A DNA stretch of 64,000 nt. Source: Rosa chinensis. Taxonomy: Eukaryota > Streptophyta > Magnoliopsida > Rosales > Rosaceae. The position numbers were made by a program, and so were the translations under genes. Below, in pieces: positions 20,503 to 32,552 of the stretch (position 1 is the stretch's first letter; each line of letters starts with the position of its first letter). The DNA is taken from contig NC_037094.1 in assembly GCF_002994745.2 (NCBI RefSeq), positions 21,305,001 through 21,369,000 of the forward strand, given 5' to 3'. The notes beneath the pieces are model-generated. The model was given only the letters and a program-made list of their open reading frames with translations. It was not told where the DNA came from and ran no database searches.

Positions 20503-21765
20503 ATGACATAATTATTTTTTTTCATGATTTTTATTTATTTTTGTGTTTATTTATTTATTTATTTTTTTAATAAATTACGATACTTCAATAAGACTTCAAA
20601 ATACATAAATAAACAAGCTACATTAGTTATAAAAAGATAAAGTAAAAATATATCATGAACATTTTATGTAACTTTGAATATCGTTTTCCTCTCTAGGTTC
20701 GGGTCGCTTCGACCTCAGCTCTAAAGTTGTTTTTTCTTTAATAGAGTACATACTTAAATAGAATGTTGTTATTTAATTATTAAAAAAATATAATTGCATT
20801 ATTTGCTCAACCTCTTTTTTTAAAAAATATATATATATATATATAAAATAAAAAAATAAAAACTTCTTTAGAAACCTACAGTGCTTAAGTAAAATTTTGG
20901 GGATCAGGGTCAATAGGCCTGGAACCTTCTTTCAAGGTGCGTACAAAGAAATCTCGTAATGATGCATATTCATCCATAGGCAGAGCTGCTTCTTCTAAGT
21001 CTTAAATGCAAACAAATCATTCAATATGTCATTATCTCTAAATTTTCATGCAAAAATTGCAAGCACTTGTATATGTAACTATTAAATGAAATTCTATAGA
21101 AGCAAAAGTATTATCCAATTAATGATGCATCAATAATAAGACAGGTAAACAATCATACTTGAGTCGAACATGGGGTTCTTCATGCTTAGGGCGAAATTTT
21201 TTTTGGTGCCTAGGATCGGTTTTGAGTTTTTTTTTTACATTTTTTTTTTAATGATTATGAGATTAATTCGACTTCGAAAAATTACGAATTAATAACAAGT
21301 TTTTAGAATAATCAACAAAATCACAAAAAACAAGCAGCAAAATTTTAAAATTAAAAAACACTCAATATCTATTTTGATCTATACTTCAACCTGCATCATG
21401 AAATGTCAAAAAATATGTCTGCTCACTGTAGAATAACAGAATAATTGAGAGGAGAAAGATTATTGGGAGATGAAAAGCAGATAGGAGAAAAATTGAAAAT
21501 GACAAATGATGCAAGTGAAGAATTGAGGGATTTAATAACCATTAATTGAAACCCCAAATTTAAAGAGAAATTTGTTTGATTTTTAGGTTTTGGAGAGAGT
21601 GAAAGACTACTATAATGATGCTTGAGTTTTTACAGTTCTCGATGACTCAAAATGTTAAAAAAGAAGAAGAAGAAAACACTCAATTAGTGTCCTTTAGAAT
21701 TCTGAAATAAAAGATTATTTTTTTACACGTTCCATAGCGTATATTGCTGTTTATAACAAGTATAT

Positions 21766-21808
<43 letters not shown>

Positions 21809-21976
21809 TGTATAACCTTATATTCAAAATTGTGCCCTACCTTCCCTTGGGCCCTGGGTTGTTGCCAAGGCTGCCCTTGGACAAGGCCGGGCCTGGTGGA
21901 ACGCCCGAGCCCAGGCTCCATAAACATGTGAACGCAACGAGATTGGAATTTCTTGGAAATGTTATAGTGGGTATAT
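20503..21976. other. AT-rich intergenic sequence, no gene seen
   Basis: Contains short (TA)n runs at about 20826-20843 and 21768-21803 and many T or A homopolymers. No conserved protein, LTR or inverted terminal repeat could be supported. A short GC-rich island at 21828-21925 is of unknown origin. Confidence 0.5.
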
Positions 21977-21985
21977 TTATGAAAT

Positions 21986-22413
21986 GGGTTATTATCACAA
22001 ATGGTACCTGAACTATACCTCAATCTTATCGATGGTACCTGAACTTCAATTTTGATCACAATCAGTACCCAAACTTTTCGATTTCATTTTAAATGGTACT
22101 CAGAGCCACCTCCGATCACTATTCAGACTAAAAACGGCATGGGAGACGATCATAGTGATGATTTTTTATGATTTCGAGAGTTGCGATCATATATAGTGAT
22201 GATTTTTTGGTAATAGACTTGCCTTGAACTTGTTTTTTTGTTTTTTGTTTTTTTAGATTTGGCTTTTTTGGCCGGAATAGTGATCGAAGGTGGCGTTAGG
22301 TACCATTTAAAATGAAATCAAAAAGTTCAGGTACTGGTTGTGATCAAAATTGAAGTTCAGGTACCATCGATAAAATAGAGGATAAGTTCATGTACCATTT
22401 GTGATAATAACCC
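21986..22413. mobile_element. Mutator-like MITE with long terminal inverted repeats
   Basis: 428 bp. Both ends start GGGTTATTATCACAAATGGTAC on their own strand, and the inverted similarity extends about 100 bp. Flanking 9-mers TTATGAAAT (21977-21985) and TTATGATAT (22414-22422) match at 8 of 9, as expected of Mutator-superfamily target duplications. No transposase. Confidence 0.85.
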
Positions 22414-22547
22414 TTATGATATATATCATAAAAAGAATTAAGACAATACAACACAAATTGTTTCTCTAAATAAGGAATTGAAATAAACAAAACCTGTATC
22501 TCGAAAATAGGAAACCTAGATCAAGAAACAGGAAGATCTTACCACAC

Positions 22548-23225
22548 TTGTCAACGCTCCCCAACATCTTGAAATGGAGCGCAGAGGCAGCAACCTTAAG
22601 AATGTAGACTAATGGTGCCATTATAACAAAAAGGTCAAGTCAGAGATAGAAATGAATAAACCATTTTTGCAACGAAAAGTCGAAAACATAGCAGCTATAA
22701 GTGAAATCAAGAAAATTGCAAAATATTAGGGAGGGTATTGATATATTACTTTTACATCAGGCTGGAACTCAAATTCAGTTCCCTTCTCATGTACCTCCAC
22801 AACCTATCAATCAAGTGGCAAAAATTATTTAAGACATGAACAATCACCACAAATCCTAGACACCTTCCCACTGATGATTAGAAACGTTCGCATACGTAAA
22901 ATTGTGATCCATTTACCACATACACTTTCTTTTCGAGAAACAGAAATTGCTATCCAAAACAGGTACAGCATTGCATGTAATCTCTTAAATCCCCAAAAGG
23001 AATAGACACTGAATACAGTAATGTCAGTAAATGTGTAAATATACATTCAAATTCCGAAGCATTAATAGTTCAACAATCTGTTCATTTTACTCAAAAGACA
23101 TCTGAAGCTCATTATTCAACATGTACTATTAATAAACGGACTGTGATTCATCCAGATATACCTTCATGTCTTCATACATCCGACGAGCATGTAGAGCACC
23201 CAGCATCAGTAGTGTGTGTAAGAGT
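22548..23225 (-). pseudogene. Exon-like pieces of an unidentified gene
   Basis: On the minus strand three short open pieces look like exons. Near 23225-23140 one reads LMLGALHARRMYEDMK. Near 22807-22750 one reads VVEVHEKGTEFEFQPDVK, between an AG and a GTAATA. Near 22605-22548 one reads VAASALHFKMLGSVDKC, ending at GTAAGA. I do not recognise the gene and no full frame can be built. They could be a captured or relict gene fragment next to the copia LTR. Low confidence. Confidence 0.25.
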
Positions 23226-23325
23226 TTAAATACATCAAAACCAAGATCTAGAACTTACATGATCTCACAACATTAACCGTAAGGCGGAAAACATAAACTA
23301 CATACCTTGTTCCATTGGAGCAATA

Positions 23326-23656
23326 TGTAGTATACCAAGACGCAGCAATTCGGCGAAGTCGTCAATCCAAAAGAAATGGTTTCTCTCTCACCCTTGAACC
23401 TCAAACTCTCATACGTGTTTTGAGTACTTTATGTGTGTACATAAGATGGAATTGTGCACTGGTTATATAGGGTGAGAGAGGACCAATTTCCATCAATGAC
23501 TTAAGTGATTTCCATCCATCATGGAAATAGATATAGGAAATTCCCTCTGATTGATCAATTAGGATCCATCAATTAGTCTATCAAATCATATATGGAATAT
23601 AAACCATAAGCACTAATTATTTCATATGATCCACAATTAAAGGAGTAAATTCTTAC
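23326..23656 (-). repeat. LTR of a truncated Ty1/copia element
   Basis: On the minus strand it starts TGTAAGAATTTACTCC and ends ACTACA, about 331 bp, with TATATAACC (23471-23463) as TATA box. The polypurine-like CCAAGTGGGAGAATG lies immediately before it. The boundaries are inferred from TG/CA ends; no second LTR is in the window to confirm them. Confidence 0.6.
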
Positions 23657-24064
23657 ATTCTCCCACTTGGATCGTGTGATAGAAAATTGGTGGTTTAATA
23701 GACGAACATTAGGTGCGCAATACAATCGATTGAATCCTTACTTTCATATGATCATCATACACACCATTGCAAGCACCCTACTAAAGTAAGTCATGACGGT
23801 CATACATCAAATTGAAATAATCCCTTCCATGTACTATATCATTAGTAAACTACAAACAGTAGCCAATAAGTCAGAGGTCTCTTAATGGTCCAACCATCAT
23901 ATCTCTAACATATAGAGACGTTCCTGTTGTCATTCATCCAGACTCATACATGTACATTCAATGGAAAACAGGAAAATTATTAATCAGAAACATATTCATT
24001 ATAGAGCTCCGAGTGTAGCAAAAATAAAACATCATATCATTCTACACACCAAATTTTGAAACAG

Positions 24065-24937
24065 TCATGGGTTATGACAAAGACCCATTCTTTCAGCATG
24101 CTCAATGAATGCCTTTGGTCCTAACCCTTTTGTAAGTGGGTCTGCAATCATGAGTTTTGTACCTATGTTAACAATAGACACTCTTTGTTTCTGAACATCC
24201 TCCTTCATGGCAAGGTAATACATATATATCATTTTTGGAGAAGAAAACAACTGCGGTGTTGTCACAATGAATTCTCAGCGGCCTAGCAATATTGTCGACA
24301 ACACTAGACCCTGAGATAAAATTCTGCAACCACAATGCATGAGTAGTGGCCTCAAAGACTGCCACAAACTCAGCTTGCATGGTAGATGTAGTGATGCAAG
24401 TTTGCTTTGCACTTCTCCATGAAATTGCCCCTCCAGCTAGTAGGAACAAGTAACTAGAAGTTGATTTTCCAGTATCAAGACAACCACCAAGATCAGAGTC
24501 TGAATAACCAACTACCTCAAGGTTATCAGATCTCTTATATGTGAGCATATAATCCTTTGTTCCTTGTAGATACCTCATCACCTTCTTTGCAGCTTTCCAA
24601 TGATCCATTCTTGGATTGCTTTGGTACCTTCCTAACATCTCAACCGCAAAACTGATGTCTGGTCTTGTACAAGTTTGTGCATAAACCAAAGTTCCCACAG
24701 CGGATGCATAAGGAATTATTTCCATGCCCTTCCGCTCCAATTCATTTTGTGGGCATTGCTTAAGGCTAAACTTGTCTCCTTTCTGAATTGGAGCAATGCT
24801 TGGTGAACATTATTCCATTCCAAATCTCTCTAGAACTCTCTCAATATATGCTTTCTGAGACAACCCCAATAGTCCACGTGATCTATCTCGAAATATTTCA
24901 ATTCCAATCACGTAGGATGCCTCATATTTCATCAGTT
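24065..24937 (-). pseudogene. Ty1/copia reverse transcriptase end and RNase H remnant
   Basis: Minus-strand reading gives SYVIGIEIFRDRS, then YASAVGTLVYAQTCTRPDISFAV, SDSDLGGCLDTGKSTSSYLF, IHCDNTAVVFFSKN and finally LMIADPLTKGLGPKAF, the C-terminal part of a copia polyprotein. A premature stop lies near 24810 (after RFGME) and the frame changes near 24240, so it is dead. A LINE-tailed retroposon (24938-26182) cut the reverse transcriptase, and nothing recognisable continues beyond it. Confidence 0.88.
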
Positions 24938-26182
24938 TTTTTTTTGATCAAGAAGAAACTTCATTAATAATGAACTGGATACAATGAGTTTTGACATCAT
25001 CTCATACACAGAAATGGCCACTGGACTTCACACTGGAATTCCAAAATGACAGACTAACAGAGCCAACAAGGCCCCGACTCAACTATAGACTTAACTTGCA
25101 CTACAACAAAAGGCAAAGACAAAACTGTATGACAGACAAAAGCGCAGAAGCAGTGAATCCTTGACATCTCACCTCTCGTCCAGCCAGTAAGAACTCTAAA
25201 CTAGACAACTTACTTGTGTCGACACGAAACTCACCCACCAGAGTCCTCCTGACCAGCATTTGATCGACCAAGCCAACACTCATTGTGACCTAAACCCGAC
25301 CAAAAAGGTTGCCAGACAATCAGACCTGGGACTAAAAAACTCAACACCATCACCACCCTCTTGTCAACACCATCCATCCACCACTGCTCCAAATCGCCAT
25401 CGCCTTCGACCCGATCTCAGACAGGAAGGACCCACTAGAAGGCCAAGGATGATTGTCTATAGACAGACATTTTCGCCACCGCTGCTGACCCAACTCCAGA
25501 ACAGGAACGACCTCTCGACCGGCGAAGAGAAGATTGTCTATACCAAAAATTGTAGTGCGACCCAACAGCTAAAACTAAAAAAACCTATAAAAGACTTATT
25601 GAAGAAAACCAAATAAAGAACCAAAAGCTCTCAGCAGGCCGCCGCACCCACCACCACCGCCATTGCCGATTGACCCCCAACAGCCTTCTGCCATCAGAAT
25701 CGCCTGACCACCACCCTCCACCCTCTGCCACCAAGACCACCCCAGGCCTTTCCCAAATCGGGTCCATCCCATATCAAACCACCCCATCAGATTGGACCCA
25801 AACCGATCGGGACCAACCCAGGCCGCCACCACAACTCCCCCAAACCGCCACCACCACTCCCCGATCCGCCGAAGGAACATTGACTGAGGACCCAGCATAC
25901 TGCAGACCCGCACGGGGTCACCAAGCAAGGTTGGATCAGAGACAAACTCTGAGGAAATCGCCAAAACGGCAAAGAAAAGCAAACAAGCAAAACGGAAAAG
26001 AAAACAAGATCAAGAACGAGTACCCTCCCTCCTCTCCAGCTGGAGATCCCAATCAAATTGATCGAGATCTGGCCAAAGAGGGGGAGGAAGTGGGGAAACT
26101 GGTTTCGGGGGGTTTGTTTAGAGAGAGAGGAAAAAGTTAGGGTTTCGGGGGGAAACTGTAACCAAGTGCCATAATAGGCACT
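24938..26182 (-). mobile_element. LINE-tailed non-autonomous retroposon, copy 1
   Basis: Flanked by an exact 16-bp target duplication, TCATATTTCATCAGTT (24922-24937 and 26183-26198). On the minus strand it ends CATTATTAATGAAGTTTCTT...GATCAAAAAAAAA, the 3' end style of plant L1 elements. Its 3' half (24943 to about 25610) is nearly identical to copy 2 at 32553-33190. Its 5' half is GC-rich and different. There is no endonuclease or reverse transcriptase, so it needs a LINE in trans. It was inserted into the copia reverse transcriptase. Confidence 0.85.
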
Positions 26183-26198
26183 TCATATTTCATCAGTT

Positions 26199-26776
26199 GG
26201 TCATTCATTGGTGACTTTATTTTTGCATTATTTTAATATAAAATATGTGGCTCCATCATAAATAATGGTGACTACCAATATTACAAATTAAAAAAAAAAT
26301 TACAATATCAATAATTTTTCAACCTGACCAACCGAGTCCAACAGCAAGACATAACAGGTGAAGATTAACAAATAGATAAATAATTTAAATTCCTTAGTCA
26401 TTTATTTTGTTTTCTGTTTTTGTGCAACATGAAGATTAACAAATAGATGAACTACTATTAGGATGAGATGCAAAGTTTCGATTGTCTGGTTCTCTTAGAA
26501 GTATGATTTTGTAATGCATGGCTTCAAAACTTTATTAACGAAAACTCAAATAGTACAAGATGTAACCACAGAAGGTGGATCCCCAGACCATGAAATATTG
26601 AAAGAGTGTACAGCTTAGACTCCAAGAGTGCCAAAAGAAGAAAAGAAGGAAGAAACGATAGAGAGAGCCTCATTTTTAATTTTTTTACTGTTATTCTTTT
26701 GGGGTAGGAAGATGACAGTCATAACGTACTCATAACTCATGATCCTCTGGAAAACGAAAACGGCAGGTAGAACCAT
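26199..26776. other. Intergenic, no gene seen
   Basis: AT-rich sequence between the retroposon target duplication and the Athila-like element. A purine-rich stretch lies near 26628-26670. It ends in ACCAT, the left target duplication of the next element. Confidence 0.5.
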
Positions 26777-28613
26777 TGATTACAGGCATTTATATGCGTG
26801 TAATCATATCTAAAACACTAGAAATAAGCAAATCCTCATGTCAATTAATATGTAATTAATACATTTTTATTTATTTTGTAGAAAATAAGCAGAATTGCGG
26901 AAATGAGACAAAATGGTGCGAAATTGGAGCATATTGGAGTTTCCGACAAAATGACTAAATAGTCAATGCGGGTCAACCGTGGTCAACACCATTAAAGGAG
27001 AGAAATCCAATTATCTCTGATAATATGTGTGGAAGTGTATTGAGAAGAGAGAAAAAAGAAACAATGGGGAAACCGGAAAAGAAAGAAAGAAGAAAGGTGA
27101 AGAAAAGAAGAAAGAAAAAAAAATTTAAATAAATAAAAATTCTGCTGTGCTGACGTCATAATGACATCAGCATTGGATCATACCTCCATCTCTTTTCTTC
27201 TCCCCCACGTGCTACCTCTTCTTCTTTCTTTGTTTTTTCTTTTTCTTTTCTTTTTCCTCCCTCCTATCCCATGCTGCCACATGTCCCTCTCTTCTTCCTT
27301 CCTCTCACACCAGCCACACACTCAATTAAACCTAATCACCCACTCACCCATATATACGAGCAGCTTCCCCCACAATCGGAGACACCCTTTTTTTCTACAG
27401 TGCCGCAACCTTGGAGGAGGGCTGCTGCCCTCTCTCTTCTCCCTCCTCCATTTCTTTTCTTTTCATCTTTGCTTTAATTTTATATAGGGATTTCAAGGAT
27501 TACTCACCCAAAACTTCAAGGATCTATCAAAGGGCTCAACCTCTACAAGATTTAATATTTGGGTATATTGTGGGAGTTGTAATTCAAGACTAGTCATGCT
27601 AGCTTTTTAGCTATTTATGATTTTTCTTGTTTTCTCCTACACTTCTCTACTCTTTTCTATTTGAATTTTGTAATTTTGATGTCTATGATTATGGGTTGTG
27701 AGTAATTTCCTTGTTGGGGGTTAGGGTTGTCCCTAACCCAAATTTTGTGTAAAAGATGTTTAATTTAATGTAATGATGCAATTTTCATATGATGGATGTT
27801 TATATATATTTTTGTTGGGTTAAAATGCATGTCTAGGAGCCTAGTCAACTCTAGGGTGTGTATTTTGAGCATGTCTAGGATGGAGTTAGAGGCTTTGACC
27901 CCCTCTAATTCCTAAGCTAGAAACCTTCAATTTCGTATTCGAGGGGTTATAAGCATGGTGATTTACACCCGTTGCGTGATTACGCGGGCGGGTCTCTTAG
28001 TAGTCTAATTCCTCGATCTCTACGCCTCTTGATGTGAATTAGCGACCCTTGAACCGGCTCTAATTCATGCCAAGTGAGTCCCTACGACCCTTGAACCGGA
28101 GTAGGAATACCATGAAATGAAATTTCGGTCCTTGAGCCTTGAACCGCCTTGGATACGACTACCGCCAAAATAGGAAATATGCATCTATATTAGATTAGCT
28201 TCCGACACATGAGATTTGGGTGAAGGAACCTCCCTAACACCCGACATTCCCATTTATTTGGTTACACTTTTATTAATTTATTTTCATTTTTATTAATTGC
28301 TTTACATTTTGTTAATCTAAAATCATCCCTCAAAATATTGAATTTCGACTCATTGTAGATAATCATCACTAGGCTCTTAGTTGTGATTAGGCTTTGGTGA
28401 GAACCAAAACCGAGCATTGCTAGGGCTTGGTGCCTTAGATTAATATTTTTATTTATTTTCTTTTTCTTTTCTTTGTTTGCTAAGTGTCTTTATTTCCGAT
28501 TACCCAAGGATTGTGGGTTAGCCACTAATCCCCGTGGTACGATAAACTTTGGGCATTATATTTCCCTATCTTGACAATGATACGTACGCTTGCGTAAATG
28601 TGTATCCAAGTCA
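26777..28613 (+). repeat. 5' LTR of the Athila-type element
   Basis: 1,837 bp. CATATATACG near 27350 is a candidate TATA box. Frames of 108 aa here and 144 aa in the other LTR are hydrophobic, are not preserved between the two LTRs because of indels, and are not regarded as genes. Confidence 0.93.
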
Positions 28614-30589
28614 ATGGCGCCGTTGCCGGGGATTAGGGTCCATTGCTGAAAGTTTTCTGCACTCACTTGTTTTGTTCACTCGGGGTGGTTGGACTTCTTG
28701 CACTTGAATTCTTCAATGGAGGTTAATGTATGGGCAGTCTTGGGGTGTGTTGGAGGTGGTCAAGCCTATGATTTTAATGGAGGATCTTTATCCTTATTCT
28801 TTAATGGGCTATTTGTGACGCATTGCTCTTGGACACTACATATTTTTCAATGGAGTTGATCTTTTCACGGGCACCTTGAGCTAGTATGGAGCATACATAA
28901 AGGAAGTCAAGGCCTTGTGCCTTGAGGTTGGTGTCTCATGTTAGTCTTCTCCAAGGATCGTGAGCAATGGAGGGTCGACAAAGGGGGTTTTCTGTAACTT
29001 TTCTCCGCAATTAGATTTTTCTTTTCATAGTTAATTTGTGTGCCTTCGTCCGGACTTCACTCTCATGCCTAAATCCGACACGGATTTTAGCTTTCGAACT
29101 CACTTTACAACATTGAGGACAATGTTGGTTTTAAGTGTGGGGGTGAGGGCTCGGGCGACTAAAAAAAAAAAAAGATTAGTTTTATGTAATTATATTTTAG
29201 TGGTTAATGCCTTTTTCCAACCCCAATGACGAGACATGGACTTAGCTTGTTGTGATTGTGGATAGATTGAGCATGATATAGGATTTTGAATTTGTTTTGT
29301 AATTGAGTGCATATGTGATCTATGCTTGACTATATGTGTGCACATTGCCTATGTTAGGTTCGTTCATCATAATTAGAGAAGCATATAGATTATTCGATTA
29401 ACTTGCATGCCCTTATTTGTGAGTTTTTGTGCCTATATCTATAGTGTATGCATCGTTCATTCACTTATTCTTTCATGTGTGTACAATTTCATGACAATGC
29501 GTATCTAGAACTAGCTTGAGACCTCTTGAGGCTACTTTTAGCTTGCGACATGATAGAAAGGATGGAGGCATTAGGACTATATACCACCATGGCCAAAGAA
29601 ACATGTGCCCAAAGATATTTACCACTAGATTGCCACTTTGAGCCTATTTATATAATTTAGCCTTTTTTGTTCATTACCACCACAAATTCCTACCTAGCCT
29701 ATACACTTTTATCCTACCCTTCCGTGGTAGTTGGTGAAGCAATTCGAGAGAATGACTTTATGTTTGAGTGCTTCAAAAGAAGGAAAAAAAGTCAAAAGTG
29801 TGAGGTTATAAAAGAATAAGTGTGGGGGTGAGTGATTTGTATAGAAAAGAAAGTTCTCAAAAAAAAAAAAAGAGTTTGTGAAAATTGAAAGAAAGTTCAA
29901 GGAAAAGAAAAGTAGAAAAAAAAAAAAAAAAAGAAGAAAGTTGTGTAAAGAAAAAAAAAAGTATTACGTAGTATAGTGTTGGTTGTATATTGGGTTTTAG
30001 AGTGAATGACTTATCATTCGAAAGCAAAAGTCTTAAATCTCTACAAAAGAGAGTTGCTTCACCGATTTTCATGAATTTTGTCTTTCCCTATCCTTTATTT
30101 CTTATAGCCACTTGCCCTTACCCCCATTACAACCAAATAAAAGTCCTCTTAATCTTGAATGTTGTGGGTTACCTAGCGGAGATGAGATCGAAGAGCAAGC
30201 ATATGGCGGCGCGTGTTGTGAAATTGTTTTTGAGTGAAATACATATAACCCCTAAACACTTGAGCGATAATATTTAGTGAACCTATGTGAGTTTAGTGGG
30301 TTATATTGGGTCTTCTATATGCCTATTTGATTATGGTGGATTGATTTGACACGTGGTCAACACATGCATATACTTGAGCATTTTTCACATGTGCTTCTTA
30401 ATTGTCTCACAAATTCAAAAATCTTATGTCATGCTTTGTCGACCTCATGGTCATCTATATAATTAGTTCTCCGAGGGTTATGGTTGGAAAGGCTAATATC
30501 GCACTTTCTTTATGTTTGAGCTAATAGATTTTTGGCTATTAATTTACATTTAGTTTGCTTGGGGACAAGCAAAGTTCAAGTGTGGGGTG
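28614..30589 (+). other. Internal region of the Athila-type element
   Basis: Starts with the primer-binding site and ends with a polypurine-like AAGTGTGGGGTG. It contains several A-rich runs near 29160 and 29860-29960. Apart from short frames (63-95 aa) without motifs there is no coding sequence. The Athila-like phrases suggest derivation from a full element by loss of gag-pol. Confidence 0.7.
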
Positions 30590-32431
30590 TGATTACAGGC
30601 ATTTATATGCGTGTAATCATATCTAAAACACTAGAAATAAGCAAATCCTCATGTCAATTAATATGTAATTAATACATTTTTATTTATTTTGTAGAAAATA
30701 AGCAGAATTGCGGAAATGAGACAAAATGGTGCGAAATTGGAGCAAATTGGAGTTTCCGACAAAATGACTAAATAGTCAATGCGGGTCAACCGTGGTCAAC
30801 ACCATTAAAGGAGAGGAATCCAATTATCTCTGATAATATGTGTGGAAGTGTATTGAGAAGAGAGAAGAAAGAAACAATGGGGAAACCAGAAAAGAAAGAA
30901 AGAAGAAAGGTGAAGAAAAGAAGAAAGAAAAAAAAAATTTAAATAAATAAAAATTCTGCTGTGCTGACATCATAATGACATCAGCATTGGATCATACCTC
31001 CATCTCTTTTCTTCTCCCCCACGTGCTACCTCTTCTTCTTTCTTTGTTTTTTCTTTTTCTTTTCTTTTTCCTCCCTCCTATCCCATGCTGCCACATGTCC
31101 CTCTCTTCTTCCTTCCTCTCACACCAGCCACACACTCAATTAAACCTAATCACCCACTCACCCATATATACGAGCAGCTTCCCCCCACAATCGGAGACAC
31201 CCTTTTTTTCTACAGTGCCGCAACCTTGGAGGAGGGCTGCTGCCCTCTCTCTTCTCCCTCCTCCATTTCTTTTTCTTTTCATCTTTGCTTTAATTTTATA
31301 TAGGGATTTCAAGGATTACTCACCCAAAACTTCAAGAATCTATCAAAGGGCTCAACCTCTACAAGATTTAATATTTGGGTATTTTGTGGGAGTTGTAATT
31401 CAAGACTAGTCATGCTAGCTTTTTAGCTATTTATGATTTTTCTTGTTTTCTCCTACACTTCTCTACTCTTTTCTATTTGAATTTTGTAATTTTGATGTCT
31501 ATGATTATGGGTTGTGAGTAATTTCCTTGTTGGGGGTTAGGGTTGTGTCCCTAACCCAAATTTTGTGTAAAAGATGTTTAATTTAATGTAATGATGCAAT
31601 TTTCATATGATGGATGTTTATATATATTTTTGTTGGGTTAAAATGCATGTCTAGGAGCTTAGTCAACTCTAGGGTGTGTATTTTGAGCATGTCTAGGATG
31701 GAGTTAGGGGCTTTGACCCCCTCTAATTCCTAAGCTAGAAACCTTCAATTTCGTATTCGAGGGGTTATAAGCATGGTGATTTACACCCGTTGCGTGATTG
31801 CGCGGGCGGGTTTCTTAGTAGTCTAATTCCTCGATCTCTACGCCTCTTGATGTGAATTAGCGACCCTTGAACCGGCTCTAATTCATGCCAAGTGAGTCCC
31901 TACGACCCTTGAACCGGAGTAGGAATACCATGAAATGAAATTTCGGTCCTTGAGCCTTGAACCGCCTTGGATATGACTACCGCCAAAATAGGAAATATGC
32001 ATCTATATTAGATTAGCTTCCGACACATGAGATTTGGGTGAAGGAACCTCCCTAACACCCGACATTCCCATTTATTTGGTTAAACTTTTATTACTTTATT
32101 TTCATTTTTATTAATTGCTTTACATTTTGTTAATCTAAAATCATCCCTCAAAATATTGAATTTCGACTCATTGTAGATAATCATCACTAGGCTCTTAGTT
32201 GTGATTAGGCTTTGGTGAGAACCAAAACCGAGCATTGCTAGGGCTTGGTGCTTTAGATTACCATTTTTATTTATTTTCTTTTTCTTTTCTTTGTTTGCTA
32301 AGTGTCTTTATTTCCGATTACCCAAGGATTGTGGGTTAGCCACTAATCCCCATGGTACGATAAACTTTGGGCATTATATTTCCCTATCTTGACAATGATA
32401 CGTACGCTTGCGTAAATGTGTATCCAAGTCA
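30590..32431 (+). repeat. 3' LTR of the Athila-type element
   Basis: 1,842 bp, about 99% identical to the 5' LTR by eye. Small indels sit in homopolymers, and a 2-bp GT insertion lies in the stretch around 31543. Confidence 0.93.
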
Positions 32432-32552
32432 ACCATAACCTAATATAGATGGTACGAGTATCTTAAAACCATACAAATAAAATAAAAAAAGATTTCAAAG
32501 TCCGATCCAACTATTTCGCCTTACTTAGAATTATCTTTAGTTTTTCAGACTT

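Larger units (their letters stand above)
26777..32431 (+). mobile_element. Athila-type LTR element lacking gag and pol (LARD-like)
   Basis: Direct LTRs of 1,837 bp (26777-28613) and 1,842 bp (30590-32431) start TGATTACAGGC and end CCAAGTCA, within the exact target duplication ACCAT (26772-26776, 32432-32436). The primer-binding site TGGCGCCGTTGCCGGGGA (28615-28632) is the tRNA-Asp-type site of Athila. The 1,976-bp interior has only Athila-like noncoding phrases such as GAGGACAATGTTGG...AAGTGTGGGG and, at the end, GGGGACAAGCAAAGTTCAAG. It encodes no gag, protease, reverse transcriptase or integrase, so it must be mobilised in trans. About 18 substitutions between LTRs (roughly 1%) suggest an insertion older than the Tat element. 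Confidence 0.93.

Noticed and set aside
25260..26140. Proline-rich frames (118 aa and 156 aa) and their minus-strand counterparts
   Set aside because: They are GC-rich, low-complexity retroposon sequence, open in several frames at once; the 5' parts are not shared with the sister copy at 32.5-33.9 kb.
27161..27487. 108-aa hydrophobic frame (144 aa at 30975-31409)
   Set aside because: It lies in both LTRs of the Athila-type element and is pyrimidine-rich. The frames differ in length because of indels between LTRs, so it is not kept as a gene.
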